Source: Leucocoprinus leucothites (taxonomy: Eukaryota; Basidiomycota; Agaricomycetes; Agaricales; Agaricaceae). Taken from it: a stretch of DNA of 64,000 bases. Of this stretch, positions 44,819 to 55,125 are shown in pieces; positions within the stretch are counted from its first letter, which is position 1; the number at the start of each line of letters is the position of its first letter. The notes below the pieces were generated by a model that was not told the DNA's origin, made no database searches, and was given only the letters and a program-made list of their open reading frames with translations. The position numbers and the translations under genes are program-made. The stretch covers positions 124,001 to 188,000 of the forward strand of contig JAACJO010000033.1 of the NCBI GenBank assembly GCA_013368445.1. Direction: 5' to 3'.

Positions 44819-46569
44819 AAGTCGCATGCAGCTGATGACCATAAATGCCCATTCTGGTGACACCGGTTTGACCAGCTTTGGCTTGAAAACCATCGCCGTG
44901 ATGCCGCTCGGTTGCATCTGTAGGGCTCTCTTCCCTGCAGGTTGCATTGTCCATCCCCGTGCTGTGTGTGGTGGACCCTGGAGATCCATGCCAAGCATTT
45001 CCATCCACTGGCAAATCAGAACAAGTCGATTTGTATAGTATTTCTCTTTTATCTCAGACTATGTACCACTGTGTGAAGATGTCACATGTACTAAGCAGAC
45101 TTCAGACTTGTATTTATACCTAGCTATGTAGATGTGTAGTTGGTAGTGGTACTTTCTGCATGTTGTAGTAGTTGGGCACGGACTGCTATCACACACTGTG
45201 TTATAAATTGGTGACCCCTCCAGGGTCGCATGGGATTTAAAAAAAAAAAAAAAAAAAAAAACAAGATAGAGACTTGTACTCACCTGTGGACAACTGTAAA
45301 TGACTGAGAGTCAAGAAAGCATCCACAGGAGAGTTGAACATCCAGTCAGGTGATCTACAACTGACTAAGCAACCTCTGCATCAACTCTAACTTCACACAT
45401 CAACAAATCAATCACATATACTTGTAGACTGTCCAGAGCACATCTGACACACCCTCTTGATCTGACAAGTCCACAAGTTGTCGGAAACACCAAAATCGAC
45501 ACCTATACTCTCTAGCAAGTCAATCCTAGCATGGGAACTGCAAACTCCACCATCTTGGGCTGAACAGCCTTGGTCAACAAGTCTGCCACATTCTGGCTGG
45601 TGGGGATGTACTCTGGAGCAATGAAAGTGGACTGTACAGCATCCCGGAGCCAGTAGAACCACAGATCCAGATGCTTCATGCAACCATGATTCTTGGAAAC
45701 ATCAATCCCAGACTTGTTGTCTATCAGGAGAGTGGAAGCATAGGAAGGGGAATAGCCAAACTCCATCAGGATGTTCCTCATCCACATGATCTCCTTGCCA
45801 GCCTCAACTGCAGCCACATACTCAGCCTCTGTAGAAGAGAGAGTAACAAAGAGCTGACACTTGGAGGACCATCCCACAGCTCCACCACACACCAGAGTCA
45901 CATATCCACCTGTAGAGTGACTGGTTTGCTTACAACCACCATGGGAAGCATCTGTGTAGGTCAGAAAGAGCTCCTCAGCTTCACAGCCCTTGTAAACAAG
46001 CTTGTAATTGCTTGTGCCCTTCAGATAGCGCAGGAGATGCTTCACAGCAGCCCAGTGCTCAGGATGAGGGTTGTGGTTGAATCTCCCAAGGTAGGAGACT
46101 GCATAAGCAATATCTGGGCGAGTCATGGTGGCTAGATACTGCAGGGAGCCTACAGCTGAGAAGTAGGGAATGGATTGCATTTCCTCTTGCTGGGAAGGAG
46201 TGGGAACAAGTGTGGAGAGTTCTGTGCCAGGAGAGAGCGGAGTCTTCACAGAATTGCAGTCAGACATGTTGAATCTGTTCAGGAGCTCCTGGACATAGTG
46301 GGACTGGGAAAGCGAAATAGTGTGGGCTTCAAGATCCTGCTTGACCTGGACAGAGAGGAGGAAGGTAGTGGCTCCCAAATTGCGTAATTTGAAGTGTTTC
46401 TGCAGCTCCAGCACTGTGGCATCCATAGCAGCATCATTCTTCGAAACAAGGGTGATATCATCAATGAAAACAGGCACTATGACCTTGACTTCACCCTTGG
46501 AGTAGATGTAGATGGAACTGTCGCTCTGGAGTCATTTAACGCCCAGGGAATCAAGCACAGTGTGTAGCT

Positions 46570-46606
<37 letters not shown>

Positions 46607-46639
46607 AGTGCGACCCCGGAGGGGTCGCCAATTTATAAC

Positions 46640-46661
46640 GCGGTGCGTGATAGCAGTCCGC
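46640..46661 (-). other. Conserved 3' terminal motif of B4
   Basis: The minus strand reads GCGGACTGCTATCACGCACC then GC. The same motif with few changes occurs just before TATAAAT and the tail in A (55041-55062), C and LINE-D (62576-62597). GCGG/CCGC can pair. It is a candidate recognition site for the LINE-D reverse transcriptase. Confidence 0.6.
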
Positions 46662-46917
46662 GCCCAACTATCTACTACAGGGAACCGATACCGCTACCGA
46701 CTACGCCTAAGTAAACAACTGGGAATATATATAATAGTCCTGTCCGAGACAATACACGAATCGACAGCAGAAGGGGGGCTAGGCATGTAACAAAATACGA
46801 AGAAATGAGACATATACCAATATCACTGCATCTGATGGCAGGCCTTGTGGTTGGTGAGAGCCCATCCGGCGACTGGCAATGGATGAGGGACGATGCGTTG
46901 ACACTAGGGAGCTCCCC

Positions 46918-48822
46918 CTAGGCCCGGGGCCGACCAGCAGAACCAGAATGACTTTGCAGCCAATCCCGATCAAACCGGTGGCGCCAGAACGCGCACTTGC
47001 GGTCAGTAGCAGCATGTTCCTTGCCGCAATTGACGCACTTGATATGGGGACAGGGTTCCCCAGCGGGTGTGGGCTGAATGGGGGGGTTGGCCTTTGGCGA
47101 TCCCTTACAGCAGGAGGAGGTAGTGCGGTGATTCTCGGACCGATGTGGCCCACCGCATTGTGAACACCTGAGCGCACGGTTGCGACAGGTGGTGGTAGTG
47201 TGGCCCCAACGCCAGCATCGTTGACACTGGGGGGTTCTGGGGTGAGCGCGCGCGGCCTTGATCATGGACTGCACGCCGTCGAAGTTGAGGTATTTGCCGA
47301 CCAGGCGCTTAGCGTTAGCGCCGGACTGAGAATCCCAAAGGTTGACCCAAACGGTGGCGGTGTCGGCTTTGGCGGAGTTGCACATGATGCGCACAGAGGA
47401 TACGTTAGCGAATGTCTCCTTAAAGGGAGACAGACACATACGGTCGGTGACGTGTTGCGGAGTGGTGCGAATGCCACTCGTGTAGTAAGGGACGTCCAGG
47501 ATCTTAAGATAAGACCTGGACCTGGGGCGTTTGGTCTTCAGCTCAAACGGGGCAGTGAAGACTGAAGAGAGGGAGGCTTCAATCACCAATGCATCGGCAT
47601 CAGTGGTGACGGAGTTGGTGTACAACGATATAGTGTCGTACGCCCGAGCGATGTTCTCAACGCGGAGCGAGCTCTTCGCGCGAGTGAGGGAGTCATTGAG
47701 AAGGTGCATGGCCTTGTGGTGAAGATAAGTGATATCACTGGCACTGCCAGTGAAATCGAGGAAGAGTTGGCGTCGGGTGGGGCCCGACGTGGTCATGCGG
47801 GGCTTCTTAGCAGAAGGCGCATCAGCGAGGGCGGCCTGATGCATCGCGGCGACGCGATCAGGCTCGAGAGTGGGATGGGACTGGGCTAGCTTGATAAGCA
47901 CTGCCACAGACGCCGGGGTGCGGGCTACCTCAGCGAACGACTTCTTAGCCGCCGGGGGAGGGATGGGCGCTCGCCGGGCTTGGCCATCAGACCTAGCCTT
48001 AGGAGCAGGGGGCGCTTGAGTGGGCGCTTTGCCACTAGCGCGGGCCTTCACAGGCGCCGGCTTGGGCGGTAAGGAGGGACGGGCCGGGGCGGGCCGACAA
48101 TCCGGAGGGGGCAGGGTGGGCGCTTTGGAGGAACCCATGTCGATGTCACATGGACCCGCTGAGTCAGCGGATCCATGGGTCGCCTCGAGGACGACGCGCG
48201 TCGCTTTAGGGGAGGCCTTGGCCGAGAACCTATGACCGAAGCCCCCCAGAAAATCTCCATACGTCTCCCAGCCAGAGGCATTGAGAGAGTTGGAGGTGAT
48301 CAGTGTGCTGCTCATGTGCAGCTCGCTGGCTATGGCGTACGAGGCCTTGGCTAGACAAGTAACCATGGCTCGTGCATCTTGATCTGCGATTTCGGCAGGA
48401 TCTTCGACGGTATCCAACCACTTGAGGAAGGATAGGAGGTCTTTGAGGGCGCGTTTTGGGGTGAGCTCCTTCTTCTTCTTTCCCTTGGAGGAGGTCACTG
48501 ATTCGGGCACGACAGGGGGAGCATCGACAGGGTAGAAGGTGGTTCCACCGGCTGTGGAGGGTTTGAGTGGCGACAGAACGTCAGCCACTGGAGGGGCAAC
48601 CGACGGCGACGGAACGTCAGCGGTCGGTTGGGAGGGGCCAGGCGACGAAACGTCAGCCTGGGGGGGACCGAAGAACCCACGCACGTTGAGTGGGTTGTTG
48701 TAGGGGTCGAGGTGGTTGTCTTCGGCCATCTCGGCGATGTTGAGCTCGTCGTCGGAGACGGCGGACTCGGATTCGAACGCGGCAAACTGGTTTGCGGTAG
48801 CTTTAGACTTGCGCCTACCCAT
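46918..48822 (-). CDS. B4 ORF1: intact 634-aa gag-like zinc-knuckle protein
   Basis: Start MGRRKSKATANQ at 48820-48822; TAG at 46918-46920. Residues 1-60 are acidic. Residues 60-100 are Pro/Ser-rich with ADVPSPSVAPP. Then come TFYPVDAPPVVPESV and a basic KGKKKKELTPKRA patch, and a helix-rich family-specific segment. A Pro/Ala linker (about 245-310) precedes the conserved core from GPTRRQLFLDFTGSASDITY to YLNFDGVQSMIKAARAH. The C-terminus has three knuckles: C533-X2-C-X4-H-X4-C546, C553-X2-C-X4-H-X4-H565 and C596-X2-C-X3-H-X6-C610. LINE-D ORF1 has the same knuckle order, so I infer a nucleic-acid-binding role in an element RNP. No enzyme domain is present. Confidence 0.88.
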   Translation of the reverse strand: MGRRKSKATANQFAAFESESAVSDDELNIAEMAEDNHLDPYNNPLNVRGFFGPPQADVSSPGPSQPTADVPSPSVAPPVADVLSPLKPSTAGGTTFYPVDAPPVVPESVTSSKGKKKKELTPKRALKDLLSFLKWLDTVEDPAEIADQDARAMVTCLAKASYAIASELHMSSTLITSNSLNASGWETYGDFLGGFGHRFSAKASPKATRVVLEATHGSADSAGPCDIDMGSSKAPTLPPPDCRPAPARPSLPPKPAPVKARASGKAPTQAPPAPKARSDGQARRAPIPPPAAKKSFAEVARTPASVAVLIKLAQSHPTLEPDRVAAMHQAALADAPSAKKPRMTTSGPTRRQLFLDFTGSASDITYLHHKAMHLLNDSLTRAKSSLRVENIARAYDTISLYTNSVTTDADALVIEASLSSVFTAPFELKTKRPRSRSYLKILDVPYYTSGIRTTPQHVTDRMCLSPFKETFANVSSVRIMCNSAKADTATVWVNLWDSQSGANAKRLVGKYLNFDGVQSMIKAARAHPRTPQCQRCWRWGHTTTTCRNRALRCSQCGGPHRSENHRTTSSCCKGSPKANPPIQPTPAGEPCPHIKCVNCGKEHAATDRKCAFWRHRFDRDWLQSHSGSAGRPRA

Positions 48823-48904
48823 AGTAATGTAGATAGACGATGTAAGGATGCCTCAGAACAAACACCAACTTTCGATGGTGGTGGTAAGAGGACAAGGAGG
48901 GATG
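48823..48904 (-). promoter_or_regulatory. Conserved 5' leader of B4
   Basis: It begins CATCCCTCCTTGTCCTCTTA and then CCACCACCATCGAAAGTTGG. CACCA and TGGTG can form a small hairpin. The first 30 bases recur at the 5' end of every full-length A, B and C copy and, shortened, in LINE-D. It is a candidate internal promoter or 5' structural element. Confidence 0.55.
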
Positions 48905-51900
48905 AGTGTGTAGCTTCTTGTTCCACTGCCTGGCTGACTGTTTGAGGCCATAGAGCGATTTGTGCAGCTTGCAAACGACGTTTGGGCCTCCCTCGTGATA
49001 TCCTTCAGGCTGCCTCATGTAGATGTCCTCATCCAGCTCTCCATAGGTGAATGCAGAGGAAATATCCACAGATCGCATTTTGAAGCCTTCCTTGGCTGCC
49101 AAAGCTATAATAAGGCGCAGGGATGCAGGACGAAATGTAGGGGCAAAAACCTCGGTGTAGTCATAGCCAGGACGCTGGGAATAGCCCTTTGCAACAAGCC
49201 TAGAGCGATAGCGCTCAATAGACTGGTCTGGGTTGAGTTTCAACTTGAAAACCCAGCCAGACTCGATGATTTTGGCCCAGGAGGTAGCTCAACAAGCTCC
49301 CAGGTCCCATTTGCGATTAGAGTCGAAATTTCAGTGTTGCAGGCTTCTCTCCACTTGTCAGCATCCGGGGCCTTCATAGCAACCTTGTAGTTGCGGGGAT
49401 CAGGCCCAGAAACACTTCCAGCAAACTCTACAACCTCATAGTCAGCATCAACATAGTTTCCTTGCTCCTGGTCCTTTGGAGGGAAGAGCAGAGGTTTCCC
49501 CAGTAGCCAGTAGGCTGTCCTGGGTGCTGGAGGTCGTGTGGAGCGTCGCTGAGGCCGTGGGGGCTGCGCAAGCGGTGTAGGAACCTGAGGAGGCGTTCTG
49601 GGAGGTGCTGGACCAATAGGAGTGGCATAGGAGATGTCAGAATCATCAGAGTCTGATGGGGAGTCACCAGATCGAAGAGGAACACTAGGACCAGCCTTGG
49701 GAGTCTCTGGAGTGTCAGAGGGCTCTACAGATGGACTGGGAGGCAGGGATTGCTCCTCAGACTTGGGAGAGTGACTGGGAGACTCTGGGGGCTGCTGGGT
49801 CCGAGCTGGCACTCTAGGTGGCTCAGGAGCCTCAGATCGACGTCCTGGAGGCTGGTCAACATCACCCCCTTCATCTGAGAGCAGTGGAAAGCCAGAGGAT
49901 GGAGGAAGTGGAGGAAAAGGTGGAGAAAAGCTACTTGAAGATTGAGGAGGTGCTGGAGGTCCAGGGGGCGCAAAAGACGGCACATCGTCGCGTTTGGAGC
50001 CTGTGAGACATGGGAAGTACCTCTCATCAAAGTCAGCTCGCTCAGAAATGCGAATTTGGCGAGTGGTGGGGTTGTAAAACAGCTAGCCCTTGTAGCCAGT
50101 TGGATAACTAATAAAAACGCATTTTTCAACATGAGGCTGTAAGGAATTGTGCTTATCTCGCTGTATATGCACATAGGCAGTGCACCCCCATACCCTGAGG
50201 TGGGAAACGTCCGGTTTGCGCTTGAAAAATGCCTGGAAGGGTGTAGTGTTGGGGAGAGGAGCTGTAGGAAGTCTATTCCACACATGGACCATAGAAGCAA
50301 TACAGTGGCCCCAGAATGAGGGAGGGAGTCCAGACTCTGCTAACATGGCTGTAATGCGTTCCCCCATAGTCCTGTTGGCTCTCTCAGCTAGGCCGTTCTG
50401 CTGGGGCCTGTTGCGAGTGGAATGACGCCTCTCAATGCCACAGTCCTTGGTAAACTGCAAAAATGCGTTGGACATGTATTCACCACCTTTATCATCCTGT
50501 AGAGCACGAATTTTCGCTCCTAGCTGGTTCTCTGCCCAAGCCTTGTACTCCTTGAATGCTTCAAAGGCTTCTGACTTGGCCCTAAGCAGGTAGACAGCTC
50601 GAAAACGCGTAGAATCGTCAATAAACGTCATCCAGTACTTGTAGCCATTGTGGGTAGGCACTGGGAGTGGTCCATGGAGGTCTGAGTGCACCAACTCGAG
50701 TGGGGAACGATTGTGGTTGGCTGAGGGCAGGAAAGGAAGGGAGTGCATCTTTCCAGCAAGGCAGGGCTCACAAACTGCATCAGGCTGAGCTGAGGAGTCG
50801 ATTTTAAGCCCAGTAACCAGTTCCTGCTGTATCATCTTCTTCACATCAGCATAATTATGGTGTGCAAAGCAACGGTGCCAGAGTGAGAGGTCAGCAGGAA
50901 GTGTGGAGATGCTAAAAGCGGTCTCAGAAGCGATGGTAGTGCCATTGAGGACAGCAGAGTTGGTGGAATCAATGGAGGCAGTGAAGAGAGTCTCTCCCTT
51001 CAGTCTAAAGGCCATAGAATGCGAAGAAATCAATATATTGAACCCCTTATTTCGTGTGAGGTATAGACAAGACAGGAGATTACTCCGGAGGTCCGGAACA
51101 TGCAGTACACGTGAAAACTCGACCGCTCCAGCCATTTTTCCGCCCATAACAGGCTGAAAGACCACTGAACCCATCCCAGCTGAATATATGACAGAGTTGT
51201 CTGCTAATCTGATTGGTATGCAACAGGGGGTATATTTCTTGAACCAATGACGGTGTGGGGTCATATGTGACGTAGCACCTGTGTCTGCAATCCAATGGAA
51301 GTCAGCATCGAGCTGGAGGGGTGGGGAAGAGGCTGGGGAAGTGGGGGAAGCGATAGGAGTGGAGGGGGAGCTTGTACTTGCATTTCCAGCGAATTCTGTG
51401 ACTCTGCTTGCTTCTCCGGATGCTGGAGGGGCAGGGGAGCCGTCAGAGTCCTCCTGGGCCTTGTTGGCATGGTTTCCATGTCGTTTGGACCGGGGGGGAG
51501 CGTTCTGAGTGTCCTCTTGAGCTTTGAGGCGATCCTTGTCCTTTCTCCAGCATTTGGCCTCTGTATGACCGGTTTTGTGACACCAGCCACATGGATCGGT
51601 CGATTTCGCCGTTTTGAGGCCTCTGGAGGTGGCAGAAAGTGCAGAGGAGGAAGAGGGAAGGTCTATGGCCCTCCTGCGACATTGGGTGTCCTCAGTGACA
51701 AAGGCCTGATGCACAGCAGCCTTGTCAAGTTTGTCCTTGAGGAGGAGAGAGGAAATGAAAGAGGAGTACTCCTCAGTGGGCAGGGCTCGGATTAGAGCCA
51801 TAGAAGCGAGCTCCTCATCTAGGCCTTTGAGGTCAAAGTCATCAGGGCGAAGATTTTGGATTTGCTTCATGCTCTCCTCCACCCTGTTGATGAGGGACTG

Positions 51901-52670
51901 CAGGGACTCGTCCTCAGCCTTCCTGATGTTGAAGAGGTCGTCATAGGCATTAAAACGAGTGCCAGGACGCCTCTGGAGGTGCACAGCTCGCAAATCTGTC
52001 CACATCTTGACAGGATCATCCCTATCAGTGAAGTGAACCCTCTGGTCCGGTTCCACCATGAGATATAGCCAGCCAGCAGCCTTGTCAGCCTTCGCATTCC
52101 AGGCCTCCCTAGAGTCAAAGGTGGCTTGGGTAGTGGGGGAAGGGATCTCAGGCTTTAGGAGTTCACCTTTGACCAGTCTCCACAGGCCAGAGGCCTGGAG
52201 CCATGCCTGCATCTCGCCTGCCCAGGTAGAGTAGTTGGTGGCATTGAGCTTGTCAAAGTTGGGGCCAGAGGAAGACATCTGGGCGGACTAGGAAGCTGAA
52301 ATGCGGTGTAGGGCAACGAGGAAAGGGTTGGTGGTCCTGTAACGAGGGGTATACGTGGCAAACGGTGGGATCGACGGACTGGCAAAGTTCGGAGCGGAAC
52401 GGGGCAACAGTTGGTATGGGAGGAGCAGAGGAATATTAGGATTAGAATAGAGTGATTAGGAATGGTAGTGGGATAGTGGAATGAGAAATGGCCGGAACGC
52501 AGCGAAACTTGGTGAAGCCGTGGAGACACGCGAGATCGACGGGTGTGCGCGGAGGCGACTGGAGCGACGCAAAAACAAAGGAGAAAACGCGAAAACGGCG
52601 GATAGGAGAAGAGGAAGACAGTTGAGGATGAAATGAGGCAAAAGTTGTTGTCTGAGGCTTCTAGAGGCCG

Positions 52671-52682
52671 GGGCCCATAACC
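52671..52682 (-). other. Cop3 primer-binding site for a half initiator-tRNA-Met
   Basis: Directly inside the 5' LTR the coding strand reads GGTTATGGGCCC. This complements the anticodon-stem/loop half of eukaryotic initiator tRNA-Met (GGGCCCAUAACC). Copia of Drosophila and Ty5 prime from such a cleaved half-tRNA. Confidence 0.7.
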
Positions 52683-52896
52683 TGTTAGAAGGTGACACAC
52701 AGGGGACGTGTGGGAGGTCCTAGAAACCAGAGAAATTGCCCAGGGAGCTCACAACTCACACAGAAATCTGTGGACAACTGTAAATGACTGTATTAACAAG
52801 ATAGAGACTCATCCCTCCTTGACCTCTTACCACCACCATCTATTCGTTGGTGTGTTTTAAGACGTCTAGTTTACATCGTATTTCTGCCTATTCTAC

Positions 52897-54783
52897 ATGG
52901 GCAAGCGAAAGTCTAAGTCTAAAGGCCCCCCCCCCGCCAATCTACCGAGTCCGCCGAGGCCTCCGCCGACGAGCTCAATATCGCCGAGATGTCAGAGGAC
53001 GAACATCTTGACCCCTACGACGACCCCCGCAACGTTCGCGGGTTCTTCGGACCTCCCCAGGCTGACGTCTCGTCGCCTGGACCCTCTTCCCTGCCTGCCG
53101 TTGACGTTCCGTCACGGTCGGTGGTCGCTCCCGCGGCTGACGTTCCGTCACCGCCCCCAAAACCCTTCACCGCCGGCGGACAGACGTTCTACCCCGTGAA
53201 GGCTCTCCCCCCCCAGCACCGCCGTCCGCTGTCTCCTCCGGGTCAACTGAGGAGTCTGTTGAGACCCGGGCTCTTGCTGGAATTCGGTTCTTCTCCCGCT
53301 TCATCGGGAACGTTCCCTCAGGCCCTCTCCCAGAGGCCACCACCGCCGTGATCATTCCAACTCTTGTTGGACTGGTTGCGGAAGTTTTCAACCGGGGCCA
53401 AGGCGACACGGCCCTCACCAACGAGCGAATGCGAGCCCAGGGATGGGACACATTTGCGGACTTCATTCGGGACTGTGCCACCAGAGTCGAGGGGGCCCAC
53501 CCTAAACGTACGCGCGTTGCCCATGAGGCGATCCATGGATCTGCTGACAAAGCGGAACCACGTGATATTGATATGGGCTCTCCCAAAGCGCCCAAACAAC
53601 CGCCCCCGGAACGTCGGCCTGCCCCGGCCCGTCCCACTTTACCGCCCAAGCAAGCGCCTGCTAAAGCGCGCGCTAGTGGCCCCCCCAAGCTAGGGTTAGG
53701 TCTGATGGCCAAGCTCAGCGAGCGCCCACCAAAGCGCCCCCTCCTCCCACCTCGGCCAAGAAATCCTTCGCCGAGGCGGCCCGCCCTGCCGGGGTTGCGT
53801 CACTCATCAAGTTGGCGCAATCCCACCCCGATCTCGATCCTGATCGCATCACCGCTATGCATCAGGCCACCCAAGCCGCCGCTCCCGCCACTCGGAAGCC
53901 GCGCATGACAACCACGGGCCCCACCCGCTGCCAACTTTTCCTTGACTTCGTTGGCAGTGCCGATGAGGTCACTTATCTCCATCACAAGGCCATGCGCCTT
54001 CTCAACAACTCCCTCTCCCGCACCAAGTCGATCTTGCGTGTGGAGAACATCACTAAGGCGTACAGCACGATCGCGCTGCACACCTCCTCCGTTCCCTCTG
54101 ACGCCGACTGTGACGTCATTGAGTCCTCCATCTCCTCCGCCTTCACCGCCCCCTTTGCGATCAAGACGCGCTGCCCCAGGTCGAGGTCCTACCTTAAGGT
54201 CCTTGATGTCCCCTACTTCGTGAATGGTGTCCGCATCACGCCGAATCACGTGACCGACCGCATGCGACTGTCCGCCTTCAAGGACATTTTCGCAGATGTC
54301 TCTTCCGTGCGCATCATGCGCAACTCCACCAGAGCCGACACTGCCACCGTCTGGTTCGACCTCTGGGACTCTCAATCAGGAGCGAGCGCCAAGAAGCTCC
54401 TGGGCAAGTACCTCCACTTCGAGGGTGTTCAGTCCGTAATCCGGGCTGCGCGCGCTCACCCAGGCAGTCCTCAGTGTCAGCGTTGCTGGCGCTGGGGTCA
54501 CTCTACCTCATCGTGCCGTGCCCGCGCGTTGCGATACGCCGCCTGCGGCAGTCCTCATCGTACTGAGAACCACCGCTCCCACTCGAGCTGTTGTAAGAGG
54601 AGTCCGAAAGCCAAACCCCCTATCCCGCCCACCGCCGCCGAGGATCCCTGTCCTCACATCAAGTGCGTCAACTGCGCCAAGTCACATGCAGCTGACGATC
54701 GCAAGTGCCCATTCTGGCGACACCGGTTTGACCGGCTTTGGCTTGAAAACCATTGCCGCGATGCCGCTCGGTCGCGTCTGTAG
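52897..54783 (+). pseudogene. A3 ORF1: mosaic zinc-knuckle protein, frameshifted
   Basis: Start ATG 52897-52899 (MGKRKSKSKG); stop TAG 54781-54783. The ORF occupies three frames. Breaks coincide with C-runs near 52,928 (CCCCCCCCC), 53,206 (CTCTCCCCCCCC) and 53,682 (GGCCCCCCC). N-terminal part: MSEDEHLDPYDDPRNVRGFFGPPQADVSSPG, GGQTFYPVK, IIPTLVGLVAEVFNRGQGD (B1-like). Second half: KKSFAEAARPAGVASLIKLAQSHPDLDPDRITAMHQ, core, knuckles CQRCWRWGHSTSSC and CVNCAKSHAADDRKC (family A). Homopolymer errors in the assembly could account for the breaks, in which case it would be an intact gene. Confidence 0.78.
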
Positions 54784-55040
54784 GGTTCTCTTCCCTGCAG
54801 GTCGCATTGTCCACCCCCGCGCTGTGCGCAGTGGGTCATCAAGGTCCATGCTGTGCATTTTCCATCTGCCGGTAAATCAGATCAACCCGACTTGTATTGT
54901 AGTATGCTTTCATTTCGAACTATGTACCACTGCGTGAAGATATCGTTTGTACTAAGCGGACTTCGGACTCGTATATGTATACCTAGCTATGTAGATGTGT
55001 AGTTGGTAGCGGTACTTTCTGCATGTCGTAGTAGTTGGGC

Positions 55041-55092
55041 GCGGACTGCTATCGCGCACCGCGTTATAAATTTGCGACCCCTCCGGGGTCGC
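55041..55092 (+). other. A3 3' terminal motif and GCGACCCC hairpin
   Basis: The shared motif GCGGACTGCTATCGCGCACC-GC (55041-55062) is followed by a perfect 8-bp stem GCGACCCC-TCC-GGGGTCGC (55074-55092), then GTTGATTT and poly-A. Families A and B keep this stem with compensating or CpG-type changes. Such a structure next to the tail is a plausible signal for reverse-transcriptase binding. Confidence 0.65.
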
Positions 55093-55094
55093 GT

Positions 55095-55125
<31 letters not shown>

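Larger units (their letters stand above)
40784..44923 (+). pseudogene. A2 ORF1, start codon lost and interrupted
   Basis: The conserved ATG is ATA (40784-40786). A TGA at 41588 replaces the CGA of other copies. About 20 bp is missing near 42,050 (after KTRCPRS). C3 is inserted in the third zinc knuckle at 42543. Family A segments EEEALATYEGLRR, SIWEFRKRGW and QLTLMFQKQGW are clear. The frame ends at TAG 44921-44923. Confidence 0.85.
40698..45261 (+). mobile_element. ORF1-only family A, copy A2, holding C3
   Basis: It starts CATCCCTCCTTGACC at 40698 and ends in A22 at 45261. The target duplication AAGATAGAGACT is at 40686-40697 and 45263-45274. The 3' UTR is strongly CpG-depleted (CACACACTGTG where A3 has CGCGCACCGCG). 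Confidence 0.9.
40571..45449 (-). repeat. Cop3 3' LTR (LTR1), interrupted by A2
   Basis: The pieces 40571-40697 and 45275-45449 add up to 302 bp. Next to it, internal side, is CACACCCTCTTGATC, i.e. purine tract GATCAAGAGGGTGTG on the coding strand. Confidence 0.92.
46574..48904 (-). mobile_element. ORF1-only family B, copy B4: intact, probably recent
   Basis: 2,331 bp, with leader at 48904, T27 tail from 46574 (run begins 46572) and a perfect 15-bp target duplication AGTGTGTAGCTTCTT at 46559-46573 and 48905-48919 in Cop3 RT. The 3' UTR is 46,601-46,917. It is CpG-rich compared with B2 and B3. No ORF2 sequence is present between the ORF1 stop and the tail. Confidence 0.95.
45512..52278 (-). 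pseudogene. Cop3 gag-pol polyprotein, interrupted
   Basis: Start MSSSGPNFDKLNATNYSTW at 52276-52278. A Gag domain of the copia/UBN2 type is followed by knuckle CGWCHKTGHTEAKC (about 51,555-51,600), protease WIADTGATSHM (about 51,270), integrase (HHNYADVKKM, CEPCLAGK, VHSDLHGPL, FIDDSTRF, RPQQNGLAERANRT) and a Pro/Ser-rich spacer. RT (SRLVAKGYSQRPGYDYTEVFAP, VDISSAFTYGELDEDIYM) and RNase H ([20 protein letters not shown]) complete it. It fails by TAG at 50083-50085 (TGG in Cop2), a frameshift near 49,270, B4 inserted at 46574-48904, and TGA near 46,534. The final stop is 45512-45514. Confidence 0.9.
52810..55125 (+). mobile_element. ORF1-only element A3, a family A/B mosaic (full length)
   Basis: It starts CATCCCTCCTTGACC at 52810 and ends in A25 at 55125. 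Target duplication is 55 bp (52755-52809 and 55126-55180) with two mismatches. The 5' UTR and the second half are family A; the N-terminal half of the ORF matches B1. It is the most CpG-rich element here. Confidence 0.92.

Noticed and set aside
53206..53690. A3 frame breaks as genuine mutations
   Set aside because: They fall in C homopolymers and may be sequencing errors. I kept the pseudogene label but do not treat the breaks as evidence of age.
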